From: Symsagittifera roscoffensis | Taxonomy: Eukaryota; Xenacoelomorpha; Acoela; Convolutidae | Length of the DNA stretch: 64,000 nucleotides | Reading direction: 5' to 3' | Assembly (NCBI RefSeq): GCF_963678635.1 | Contig: NW_026971182.1 | Location: forward strand, 49,596 to 113,595 | Shown: positions 12,416 through 25,470 of the stretch, in pieces | Layout of the letters: the number at the start of each line of letters is the position of its first letter | How positions within the stretch are numbered: position 1 is the stretch's first letter | Program-made: the position numbers and the translations under genes | The notes under the pieces: generated by a model | What the model was told of the DNA's origin: nothing | Seen by the model: the letters and a program-made list of their open reading frames with translations, nothing else | Databases searched by the model: none

Positions 12416-15400
12416 GGTCGAAACATCATCGAACAAAAAGTCGAGTACAAGATGTGGTCAAAACATAGTCGAACACAAAGTTTTGGTAGAAACATAGTCG
12501 AACAAAAAGCCGAGTAAAATGTGTGGTCGAAACATTGTCGAACAAAATGTCAATGGCAATGTGTCGTCGAAACTTAAACGAACAAAAAGTCGAGTGCAAT
12601 GTGTGGTCGAAACATAGTCGAACACAAAGTCGAGTGCAATGTGTGGTCGAAACATGAACGAACAAAAAGTCGAGTACAAGGTGTGGTCGAAACATCGTCG
12701 AACAAAAAGTCGAGTGCAATGTGTGGTCGAAACATAAACGAACAAAAAGTCGAGTACAATGTTTGGTCGAAACATAGTCGAACACAAAGTGTTGGTCGAA
12801 ACATAGTCGAATAAAAAGCCGAGTACAATGTTTGGTCAAAACATCGTCGAACAAAACTTCAAGTGCAATGTGTGGTCGAAATAAAGCCGAACAAAAAGTC
12901 GAGTACAATGTGTGGTCGAAACATAGTCGAACAAACAGTCGAGTGCAATGTGTGGTCGAAACAAAAACGAACAAAAAGTCGAGCACAATGTGTGGTCGAA
13001 ACATAGTCGAACACAAAGTGTTAGTCGAAACAAAGTCGAACAAAAAGCCGAGTACAATGTGTTGTCAAAACATCGTCGAACGAAAATTTGAGTGCAATGT
13101 GTGGTCGAAACATAGTCGAACAAAAAGTCAAGTACAATGTGTGGTCGAAACATAGTCGAACACAAAGTGTGGTCAAATGGTCAAAACATAGTCGAACAAA
13201 AAGTCGAGTACAATGTGTGGTCGAAACATAGTCGAACAAAAAGTCAAGTACAATGTGTGATCAAAACATCGTCGAACAAAAATTCGAGTGCAATGTGTGG
13301 TCGAAACATAGTCGAATAAAAAGCCGTTTACAATGTGTGGTCAAAACATCGTCGAACAAAAAATCGAGTGCAATGTGTGGTCGAAACATAGTCGAACACA
13401 AAGTCGAGTGCAATATGTGGTCGAAACATAAACGAACAAAAAGTCGAGTACAATGTGTGGTCGAAACATCGTCGAACAAAAAGTCGAGTGCAAGGTGTGG
13501 TCGAAACATAAACGAACAAAAGTCGGTGCAATGTGTGGTCGAAACATAGTCGAACACAAAGTGTTGTTCGAAACATAGTCGAATAAAAAGCCGAGTACAA
13601 TGTGTGGTCGAAACATCATCGAACAAAAAGTCGAGTACAAGATGTGGTCAAAACATAGTCGAACACAAAGTTTTGGTAGAAACATAGTCGAACAAAAAGC
13701 CGAGTAAAATGTGTGGTCGAAACATTGTCGAACAAAATGTCAATGGCAATGTGTCGTCGAAACTTAAACGAACAAAAAGTCGAGTGCAATGTGTGGTCGA
13801 AACATAGTCGAACACAAAGTCGAGTGCAATGTGTGGTCGAAACATGAACGAACAAAAAGTCGAGTACAAGGTGTGGTCGAAACATCGTCGAACAAAAAGT
13901 CGAGTGCAATGTGTGGTCGAAACATAAACGAACAAAAAGTCGAGTACAATGTTTGGTCGAAACATAGTCGAACACAAAGTGTTGGTCGAAACATAGTCGA
14001 ATAAAAAGCCGAGTACAATGTTTGGTCAAAACATCGTCGAACAAAACTTCAAGTGCAATGTGTGGTCGAAATAAAGCCGAACAAAAAGTCGAGTACAATG
14101 TGTGGTCGAAACATAGTCGAACAAACAGTCGAGTGCAATGTGTGGTCGAAACAAAAACGAACAAAAAGTCGAGCACAATGTGTGGTCGAAACATAGTCGA
14201 ACACAAAGTGTTAGTCGAAACAAAGTCGAACAAAAAGCCGAGTACAATGTGTTGTCAAAACATCGTCGAACGAAAATTCGAGTGCAATGTGTGGTCGAAA
14301 CATAGTCGAACAAAAAGTCAAGTACAATGTGTGGTCGAAACATAGTCGAACACAAAGTGTGGTCAAATGGTCAAAACATAGTCGAACAAAAAGTCGAGTA
14401 CAATGTGTGGTCGAAACATAGTCGAAGAAAAAGTCAAGTACAATGTGTGATCAAAACATCGTCGAACAAAAATTCGAGTGCAATGTGTGGTCGAAACATA
14501 GTCGAATAAAAAGCCGTTTACAATGTGTGGTCAAAACATCGTCGAACAAAAAATCGAGTGCAATGTGTGGTCGAAACATAGTCGAACACAAAGTCGAGTG
14601 CAATATGTGGTCGAAACATAAACGAACAAAAAGTCGAGTACAATGTGTGGTCGAAACATCGTCGAACAAAAAGTCGAGGGCAAGGTGTGGTCGAAACATA
14701 AACGAACAAAAGTCGAGTGCAATGTGTGGTCGAAACATAGTCGAACACAAAGTGTTGTTCGAAACATAGTCGAATAAAAAGCCGAGTACAATGTGTGGTC
14801 AAAACATCGTCGAACAAAAAGTGGAATACAATGTGTGGTCGAAACCTAGTCGAACAAAAGTCGAGTGCAATGTGTGGTCGAAACATAAACGAAAAAAAAG
14901 TCGAGTACAATGTGTGGTCGAAACATCGTCGAACAAAAAGTCGAGTGCAAGGTGTGGTCGAAACATAAACGAATACAAGCCGAGTACAATGTGTAGTCAA
15001 AACATCGTCGAACAAACAGTGGAGTCCAATGTGTGGTCGAAACATAGTCGAATAAAAAGCCCAGTACAATGTGTGGTCAAAACATCGTCGAACAAAAATT
15101 CGAGTGCAATGTGTGGTCGAAACATAGTCGAACACAAAGTGTTGTTCGAAACATAGTCGAATAAAAAGCCGAGTACAATGTGTGGTCGAAACATCATCGA
15201 ACAAAAAGTCGAGTACAAGATGTGGTCAAAACATAGTCGAACACAAAGTTTTGGTAGAAACATAGTCGAACAAAAAGCCGAGTAAAATGTGTGGTCGAAA
15301 CATTGTCGAACAAAATGTCAATGGCAATGTGTCGTCGAAACTTAAACGAACAAAAAGTCGAGTGCAATGTGTGGTCGAAACATAGTCGAACACAAAGTCG

Positions 15401-16800
15401 AGTGCAATGTGTGGTCGAAACATGAACGAACAAAAAGTCGAGTACAAGGTGTGGTCGAAACATCGTCGAACAAAAAGTCGAGTGCAATGTGTGGTCGAAA
15501 CATAAACGAACAAAAAGTCGAGTACAATGTTTGGTCGAAACATAGTCGAACACAAAGTGTTGGTCGAAACATAGTCGAATAAAAAGCCGAGTACAATGTT
15601 TGGTCAAAACATCGTCGAACAAAACTTCAAGTGCAATGTGTGGTCGAAATAAAGCCGAACAAAAAGTCGAGTACAATGTGTGGTCGAAACATAGTCGAAC
15701 AAACAGTCGAGTGCAATCTGTGGTCGAAACAAAAACGAACAAAAAGTCGAGCACAATGTGTGGTCGAAACATAGTCGAACACAAAGTGTTAGTCGAAACA
15801 AAGTCGAACAAAAAGCCGAGTACAATGTGTTGTCAAAACATCGTCGAACGAAAATTCGAGTGCAATGTGTGGTCGAAACATAGTCGAACAAAAAGTCAAG
15901 TACAATGTGTGGTCGAAACATAGTCGAACACAAAGTGTGGTCAAATGGTCAAAACATAGTCGAACAAAAAGTCGAGTACAATGTGTGGTCGAAACATAGT
16001 CGAACAAAAAGTCAAGTACAATGTGTGATCAAAACATCGTCGAACAAAAATTCGAGTGCAATGTGTGGTCGAAACATAGTCGAATAAAAAGCCGTTTACA
16101 ATGTGTGGTCAAAACATCGTCGAACAAAAAATCGAGTGCAATGTGTGGTCGAAACATAGTCGAACACAAAGTCGAGTGCAATATGTGGTCGAAACATAAA
16201 CGAATAAAAAGTCGAGTACAATGTGTGGTCGAAACATCGTCGAACAAAAAGTCGAGTGCAAGGTGTGGTCGAAACATAAACGAACAAAAGTCGAGTGCAA
16301 TGTGTGGTCGAAACATAGTCGAACACAAAGTGTTGTTCGAAACATAGTCGAATAAAAAGCCGAGTACAATGTGTGGTCAAAACATCGTCGAACAAAAAGT
16401 GGAATACAATGTGTGGTCGAAACCTAGTCGAACAAAAGTCGAGTGCAATGTGTGGTCGAAACATAAACGAAAAAAAAGTCGAGTACAATGTGTGGTCGAA
16501 ACATCGTCGAACAAAAAGTCGAGTGCAAGGTGTGGTCGAAACATAAACGAATAAAAAGTCGAGTACAATGTATGGTCGAAACATAGTCGAACACAAAGTG
16601 TTGTTCGAAACATAGTCGAATAAAAAGCCGAGTACAATATGTAGTCAAAACATCGTCGAACAAACAGTGGAGTCCAATGTGTGGTCGAAACATAGTCGAA
16701 TAAAAAGCCCAGTACAATGTGTGGTCAAAACATCGTCGAACAAAAATTCGAGTGCAATGTGTGGTCGAAACATAGTCGAAAAAAAGCCGAGTACAATGTG
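12416..16800 (+). repeat. Array zone C: three copies of a 1.2-1.6 kb HOR
   Basis: The same order of variant monomers begins near 12,416, 13,606 and 15,184 (offsets 1,190 and 1,578 bp). The second and third copies share an extra segment of about 390 bp that the first lacks. Diagnostic variants are CAATGGCAATG, GTTAGTCGAAACAAAG and the doubled GGTCAAATGGTCAAAAC. A full-length monomer carrying CACAAAG plus the middle box appears here, apparently a hybrid of the long and short types. Confidence 0.88.
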
Positions 16801-19800
16801 TGGTCAAAAAATCGTCGAACAAAAACTCGAGTGCAATGTGTGGTCGAAACATAGTCGAACACAAAGTCGAGTGCAATATGTGGTCGAAACATAAACGAAC
16901 AAAAAGTCGAGTACAATGTGTGGTCGAAACATCGTCGAACAAAAAGTCGAGTGCAAGGTGTGGTCGAAACATAAACGAACAAAAAGTCGAGTACAATGTG
17001 TGGTCGAAACATAGTCGAATACAAAGTGTTGGTCGAAACATAGTCGAATAAAAAGCCGAGTACAATGTGTGGTCAAAACATCGTCGAACAAAAAGTGGAG
17101 TACAATTTGTGGTCGAAACGTAGTCGAACAAAAAGTCGAGTGCAATGTGTGGTCGAAACATCGTCGAACAACCAGTCGAGTGCAATGTGTGGTCGAAACA
17201 TAAACGAACAAAAAGTCGAGTAAAATGTGTGGTCGAAACATAGTCGAACACAAAGTGTTGGTCGAAACATAGTCGAACAAAAAGCCTGGTACAATGTGTG
17301 GTCAAAACATCGTCGAACAAAAATTCGAGTGCAATGTGTGGTCGAAACATAGTCGAACACAAAGTGTGGTCAAACTATAGTCGAACAAAAAGTCAAGTAC
17401 AATGTGTGGTCAAAACATCGTCGAACAAAAAGTCGAGTACAATGTGTCGGCGAAACATAGTCGAACACAAAGTGTGGTCAAACTATAGTCGAACAAAAAG
17501 TCAAGTACAATGTGTGGTCGAAACATAGTCGAACAAAAAGCCGAGTACAATGTGTCGTCAAAACATCGTCGAACAAAAAGTCGAGTACAATGTGTCGTCG
17601 AAACATAGTCGAACACAAAGTGTGGTCAAACTATAGTCGAACAAAAAGTCAAGTACAATGTGTGGTCGAAACATAGTCAAACAAAAAGTCCAGTACAATG
17701 TGTGGTCGAAACATAGTCGAACACAAAGTGTGGTCAAAACATAGTCGAACAAAAAGTCGAGTACAGTGTGTGGTCGAAACGTAGTCGAACAAAAAGTCGA
17801 GTGCAATGTGTGGTCGAAACATCGTCGAACAAACAGTCGAGTGCAATGTGTGGTCAAAACATAAACGAACAAAAAGTCGAGTACAATGTGTGGTCGAAAC
17901 ATAATCGAACACAAAGTGTTGGTCGAAACATAGTCGAACAAAAAGCCGAGTACAATGTGTGGTCAAAACATCGCCGAACAAAAATTCGAGTGCAATGTGT
18001 GGTCGAAACATAGTCGAACAAAAAGTCGAGTACAATGTGTGGTCGAAACATAGTCGAACAAAAAGTCGAGTACAATGTGTGGTCGAAACATAGTCGAACA
18101 CAATGTGTGGTCAAATCATAGTCGAACAAAAAGTCGAGTACAGTGTGTGGTCGAAACGTAGTCGAACAAAAAGTCGAGTGCAATGTGTGGTCGAAACATC
18201 GTCGAACAAACAGTCGAGTGCAATGTGTGGTCGAAACATAAACGAACAAAAAGTCGAGTACAATCTGTGGTCGAAACATAATCGAACACAAAGTGTTGAT
18301 CGAAACATAGTCGAACAAAAAGCCGAGTACAATGTGTGGTCAAAACATCGTCGAACAAAAAGTGGAGTACAATGTGTGGTCGAAACGTAGTCGAACAAAA
18401 AGTCGAGTGCAATGTGTGGTCGAAACATCGTCGAACAATCAATCGAGTGCAATGTGTGGTCGAAACATAAACGAACAAAAAGTCGAGTAAAATGTGTGGT
18501 CGAAACATAGTCGAACACAAAGTGTTGGTCGAAACATAGTCGAACAAAAAGCCGAGTACAATGTGTGGTCAAAACATCGTCGAACAAAAATTCGAGTGCA
18601 ATGTGTGGTCGAAACATAGTCGAACACAAAGTGTGGTCAAACTATAGTCGAACAAAAAGTCAAGTACAATGTGTGGTCAAAACATCGTCGAACAAAAAGT
18701 CGAGTACAATGTGTCGTCGAAACATAGTCGAACACAAAGTGTGGTCAAACTATAGTCGAACAAAAAGTCAAGTACAATGTGTGGTCGAAACATAATCGAA
18801 CAAAAAGCCGAGTACAATGTGTCGTCAAAACATCGTCGAACAAAAAGTCGAGTACAATGTGTCGTCGAAACATAGTCGAACACAAAGTGTGGTCAAACTA
18901 TAGTCGAACAAAAAGTCAAGTACAATGTGTGGTCGAAACATAGTCGAACAAAAAGTCCAGTACAATGTGTGGTCGAAACATAGTCGAACACAAAGTGTGG
19001 TCAAAACATAGTCGAACAAAAAGTCGAGTACAGTGTGTGGTCGAAACGTAGTCGAACAAAAAGTCGAGTGCAATGTGTGGTCGAAACGTCGTCGAACAAA
19101 CAGTCGAGTGCAATGTGTGGTCAAAACATAAACGAACAAAAAGTCGAGTACAATGTGTGGTCGAAACATAATCGAACACAAAGTGTTGGTCGAAACATAG
19201 TCGAACAAAAAGCCGAGTACAATTTGTGGTCAAAACATCGCCGAACAAAAATTCGAGTGCAATGTGTGGTCGAAACATAGTCGAACAAAAAGTCGAGTAC
19301 AATGTGTGGTCGAAACATAGTCGAACAAAAAGTCGAGTACAATGTGTGGTCGAAACATAGTCGAACACAATGTGTGGTCAAATCATAGTCGAACAAAAAG
19401 TCGAGTACAGTGTGTGGTCGAAACGTAGTCGAACAAAAAGTCGAGTGCAATGTGTGGTCGAAACATCGTCGAACAAACAGTCGAGTGCAATGTGTGGTCG
19501 AAACATAAACGAACAAAAAGTCGAGTACAATCTGTGGTCGAAACATAATCGAACACAAAGTGTTGATCGAAACATAGTCGAACAAAAAGCCGAGTACAAT
19601 GTGTGGTCAAAACATAGTCGAACACAAAGTGTGGTCAAACTATAGTCGAACAAAAAGTCAAGTACAATGTGTGGTCGAAACATAGTCGAACAAAAAGTCC
19701 AGTACAATGTGTGGTCGAAACATAGTCGAACACAAAGTGTGGTCAAAACATAGTCGAACAAAAAGTCGAGTACAGTGTGTGGTCGAAACGTAGTCGAACA

Positions 19801-22800
19801 AAAAGTCGAGTGCAATGTGTGGTCGAAACATCGTCGAACAAACAGTCGAGTGCAATGTGTGGTCAAAACATAAACGAACAAAAAGTCGAGTACAATGTGT
19901 GGTCGAAACATAATCGAACACAAAGTGTTGGTCGAAACATAGTCGAACAAAAAGCCGAGTACAATGTGTGGTCAAAACATCGCCGAACAAAAATTCGAGT
20001 ACAATGTGTGGTCGAAACATAGTCGAACAAAAAGTCGAGTACAATGTGTGGTCGAAACATAGTCGAACACAATGTGTGGTCAAATCATAGTCGAACAAAA
20101 AGTCGAGTACAGTGTGTGGTCGAAACGTAGTCGAACAAAAAGTCGAGTGCAATGTGTGGTCGAAACATCGTCGAACAAACAGTCGAGTGCAATGTGTGGT
20201 CGAAACATAAACGAACAAAAAGTCGAGTACAATCTGTGGTCGAAACATAATCGAACACAAAGTGTTGATCGAAACATAGTCGAACAAAAAGCCGAGTACA
20301 ATGTGTGGTCAAAACATCGTCGAACAAAAATCGAGTGCAAGGTGTGGTCGAAACATAAACGAACAAAACGTCGAGTACAATGTGTGGTCGATACATAGTC
20401 GAATACAAAGTGTTGGTCGAAACATAGTCGAATAAAAAGCCGAGTACAATGTGTGGTCAAAACATCGTCGAACAAAAAGTGGAGTACAATGTGTGGTCGA
20501 AACGTAGTCGAACAAAAAGTCGAGTGCAATGTGTGGTCGAAACATCGTCGAACAAACAGTCGAGTGCAATGTGTGGTCGAAACATAAACGAACAAAAAGT
20601 CGAGTAAAATGTGTGGTCGAAACATAGTCGAACACAAAGTGTTGGTCGAAACATAGTCGAACAAAAAGCCGAGTACAATGTGTGGTCAAAACATCATCGA
20701 ACAAAAATTCGAGTGCAATGTGTGGTCGAAACATAGTCGAACAAAAAGTCGAGTACAATGTGTCGTCGAAACATAGTCGAACACAAAGTGTGGTCAAACT
20801 ATAGTCGAACAAAAAGTCAAGTACAATGTGTGGTCGAAACATAGTCGAACAAAAAGTCGAGTACAATGTGTGGTCGAAACATAGTCGAACACAAAGTGTG
20901 GTCAAAACATAGTCGAACAAAAAGTCGAGTACAATGTGTGGTCGAAACATAGTCGAACACAAAGTGTGGTCGAAACGTAGTCGAACAAAAAGTCGAGTAC
21001 AATGTGTCGTCGAAACATAGTCGAACACAAAGTGTTGGTCGAAACATAGTCGAACAAAAAGCCGAGTACAATGTGTGGTCAAAACATCATCGAACAAAAA
21101 TTCGAGTGCAATGTGTGGTCGAAACATAGTCGAACAAAAAGTCGAGTACAATGTGTCGTCGAAACATAGTCGAACACAAAGTGTGGTCAAACTATAGTCG
21201 AACAAAAAGTCAAGTACAATGTGTGGTCGAAACATAGTCGAACAAAAAGTCGAGTACAATGTGTGGTCGAAACATAGTCGAACACAAAGTGTGGTCAAAA
21301 CATAGTCGAACAAAAAGTCGAGTACAATGTGTGGTCGAAACATAGTCGAACACAAAGTGTGGTCGAAACGTAGTCGAACAAAAATTCGAGTGCAATGTGT
21401 GGTCGAAACATAGTCGAACAAAAAGTCGAGTACAATGTGTCGTCGAAACATAGTCGAACACAAAGTGTGGTCAAACTATAGTCGAACAAAAAGTCAAGTA
21501 CAATGTGTGGTCGAAACATAGTCGAACAAAAAGTCCAGTACAATGTGTGGTCGAAACATAGTCGAACACAAAGTGTGGTCAAAACATAGTCGAACAAAAA
21601 GTCGAGTACAGTGTGTGGTCGAAACGTAGTCGAACAAAAAGTCGAGTGCAATGTGTGGTCGAAACATCGTCGAACAAACAGTCGAGTGCAATGTGTGGTC
21701 AAAACATAAACGAACAAAAAGTCGAGTAGAATGTGTGGTCGAAACATAATCGAACACAAAGTGTTGGTCGAAACATAGTCGAACAAAAAGCCGAGTACAA
21801 TGTGTGGTCAAAACATCGCCGAACAAAAATTCGAGTGCAATGTGTGGTCGAAACATAGTCGAACAAAAAGTCGAGTACAATGTGTGGTCGAAACATAGTC
21901 GAACAAAAAGTCGAGTACAATGTGTGGTCGAAACATAGTCGAACACAATGTGTGGTCAAATCATAGTCGAACAAAAAGTCGAGTACAGTGTGTGGTCGAA
22001 ACGTAGTCGAACAAAAAGTCGAGTGCAATGTGTGGTCGAAACATCGTCGAACAAACAGTCGAGTGCAATGTGTGGTCGAAACATAAACGAACAAAAAGTC
22101 GAGTACAATCTGTGGTCGAAACATAATCGAACACAAAGTGTTGATCGAAATATAGTCGAACAAAAAGCCGAGTACAATGTGTGGTCAAAACATCGTCGAA
22201 CAAAAAGTCGAGTGCAAGGTGTGGTCGAAACATAAACGAACAAAAAGTCGAGTACAATGTGTGGTCGATACATAGTCGAATACAAAGTGTTGGTCGAAAC
22301 ATAGTCGAATAAAAAGCCGAGTACAATGTGTGGTCAAAACATCGTCGAACAAAAAGTGGAGTACAATGTGTGGTCGAAACGTAGTCGAACAAAAAGTCGA
22401 GTGCAATGTGTGGTCGAAACATCGTCGAACAAACAGTCGAGTGCAATGTGTGGTCGAAACATAAACGAACAAAAAGTCGAGTAAAATGTGTGGTCGAAAC
22501 ATAGTCGAACACAAAGTGTTGGTCGAAACATAGTCGAACAAAAAGCCGAGTACAATGTGTGGTCAAAACATCATCGAACAAAAATTCGAGTGCAATGTGT
22601 GGTCGAAACATAGTCGAACAAAAAGTCGAGTACAATGTGTCGTCGAAACATAGTCGAACACAAAGTGTGGTCAAACTATAGTCGAACAAAAAGTCAAGTA
22701 CAATGTGTGGTCGAAACATAGTCGAACAAAAATTCGAGTACAATGTGTGGTCGAAACATAGTCGAACACAAAGTGTGGTCAAAACATAGTCGAACAAAAA

Positions 22801-25470
22801 GTCGAGTACAATGTGTGGTCAAAACATCGCCGAACAAAAATTCGAGTGCAATGTGTGGTCGAAACATAGTCGAACAAAAAGTCGAGTACAATGTGTGGTC
22901 GAAACATAGTCGAACAAAAAGTCGAGTACAATGTGTGGTCGAAACATAGTCGAACACAATGTGTGGTCAAATCATAGTCGAACAAAAAGTCGAGTACAGT
23001 GTGTGGTCGAAACGTAGTCGAACAAAAAGTCGAGTGCAATGTGTGGTCGAAACATCGTCGAACAAACAGTCGAGTGCAATGTGTGGTCGAAACATAAACG
23101 AACAAAAAGTCGAGTACAATCTGTGGTCGAAACATAATCGAACACAAAGTGTTGATCGAAACATAGTCGAACAAAAAGCCGAGTACAATGTGTGGTCAAA
23201 ACATCGTCGAACAAAAATCGAGTGCAAGGTGTGGTCGAAACATAAACGAACAAAACGTCGAGTACAATGTGTGGTCGATACATAGTCGAATACAAAGTGT
23301 TGGTCGAAACATAGTCGAATAAAAAGCCGAGTACAATGTGTGGTCAAAACATCGTCGAACAAAAAGTGGAGTACAATGTGTGGTCGAAACGTAGTCGAAC
23401 AAAAAGTCGAGTGCAATGTGTGGTCGAAACATCGTCGAACAAACAGTCGAGTGCAATGTGTGGTCGAAACATAAACGAACAAAAAGTCGAGTAAAATGTG
23501 TGGTCGAAACATAGTCGAACACAAAGTGTTGGTCGAAACATAGTCGAACAAAAAGCCGAGTACAATGTGTGGTCAAAACATCATCGAACAAAAATTCGAG
23601 TGCAATGTGTGGTCGAAACATAGTCGAACAAAAAGTCGAGTACAATGTGTCGTCGAAACATAGTCGAACACAAAGTGTGGTCAAACTATAGTCGAACAAA
23701 AAGTCAAGTACAATGTGTGGTCGAAACATAGTCGAACAAAAAGTCGAGTACAATGTGTGGTCGAAACATAGTCGAACACAAAGTGTGGTCAAAACATAGT
23801 CGAACAAAAAGTCGAGTACAATGTGTGGTCGAAACATAGTCGAACACAAAGTGTGGTCGAAACGTAGTCGAACAAAAAGTCGAGTGCAATGTGTGGTCGA
23901 AACATCGTCGAACAAACAGTCGACTGCAATGTGTGGTCAAAACATAAACGAACAAAAAGTCGAGTACAATGTGTGGTCGAAACATAATCGAACACAAAGT
24001 GTTGGTCGAAACATAGTCGAACAAAAAGCCGAGTACAATGTGTGGTCAAAACATCGCCGAACAAAAATTCGAGTGCAATGTGTGGTCGAAACATAGTCGA
24101 ACAAAAAGTCGAGTACAATGTGTGGTCGAAACATAGTCGAACAAAAAGTCGAGTACAATGTGTGGTCAAAACATAGTCGAACACAAAGTGTGGTCAAAAC
24201 ATAGTCGAACTAAAAGTCGAGTACAGTGTGTGGTCGAAACGTAGTCGAACAAAAAGTCGAGTGCAATGTGTGGTCGAAACATCGTCGAACAAACAGTCGA
24301 GCGCAATGTGTGGTCGAAACATAAACGAACAAAAAGTCGAGTACAATCTGTGGTCGAAACATAATCGAACACAAAGTGTTGATCGAAACATAGTCGAACA
24401 AAAAGCCGAGTACAATGTGTGGTCAAAACATTGTCGAACAAAAAGTCGAGTGCAAGGTGTGGTCGAAACATAAACGAACAAAAAGTCGAGTACAATGTGT
24501 GGTCGATACATAGTCGAATACAAAGTGTTGGTCGAAACATAGTCGAATAAAAAGCCGAGTACAATGTGTGGTCAAAACATCGTCGAACAAAAAGTGGAGT
24601 ACAATGTGTGGTCGAAACGTAGGCGAACAAAAAGTCGAGTGCAATGTGTGGTCGAAACATCGTCGAACAAACAGTCGAGTGCAATGTGTGGTCGAAACAT
24701 AAACGAACAAAAAGTCGAGTAAAATGTGTGGTCGAAACATAGTCGAACACAAAGTGTTGGTCGAAACATAGTCGAACAAAAAGCCGAGTACAATGTGTGG
24801 TCAAAACATCGTCGAACAAAAATTCGAGTGCAATGTGTGGTCGAAACATAGTCGAACAAAAAGTCGAGTACAATGTGTCGTCGAAACATAGTCGAACACA
24901 AAGTGTGGTCAAACTATAGTCGAACAAAAAGTCAAGTACAATGTGTGGTCGAAACATAGTCGAACAAAAAGTCGAGTACAATGTGTGGTCGAAACATAGT
25001 CGAACACAAAGTGTGGTCAAAACATAGTCGAACAAAAAGTCGAGTACAGTGTGTGGTCGAAACGTAGTCGAACAAAAAGTCGAGTGCAATGTGTGGTCGA
25101 AACATCGTCGAACAAACAATCGAGTGCAATGTGTGGTCGAAACATAAACGAACAAAAAGTCGAGTACAATGTGTGGTCGAAACATAATCGAACACAAAGT
25201 GTTGGTCGAAACATAGTCGAACAAAAAGCCGAGTACAATGTGTGGTCAAAACATAGTCGAACAAAAAGTCGAGTACAGTGTGTGGTCGAAACGTAGTCGA
25301 ACAAAAAGTCGAGTGCAATGTGTGGTCGAAACATCGTCGAACAAACAATCGAGTGCAATGTGTGGTCGAAACATAAACGAACAAAAAGTCGAGTACAATG
25401 TGTGGTCGAAACATAATCGAACACAAAGTGTTGGTCGAAACATAGTCGAACAAAAAGTCGAGTACAATGT
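16801..25470 (+). repeat. Array zone D: 1,267-bp tandem pair and derivatives
   Basis: Segments of about 1,267 bp are repeated in tandem (roughly 17,065-18,331 and 18,332-19,598). Related blocks of about 0.9-1.1 kb start near 20,065, 21,945, 22,955 and 24,190. Diagnostic variants are GTCAAACTATAGTCG, AACAAACAGTCGAG and CAGTGTGTGGTCG, which are common here and rare elsewhere. Confidence 0.87.
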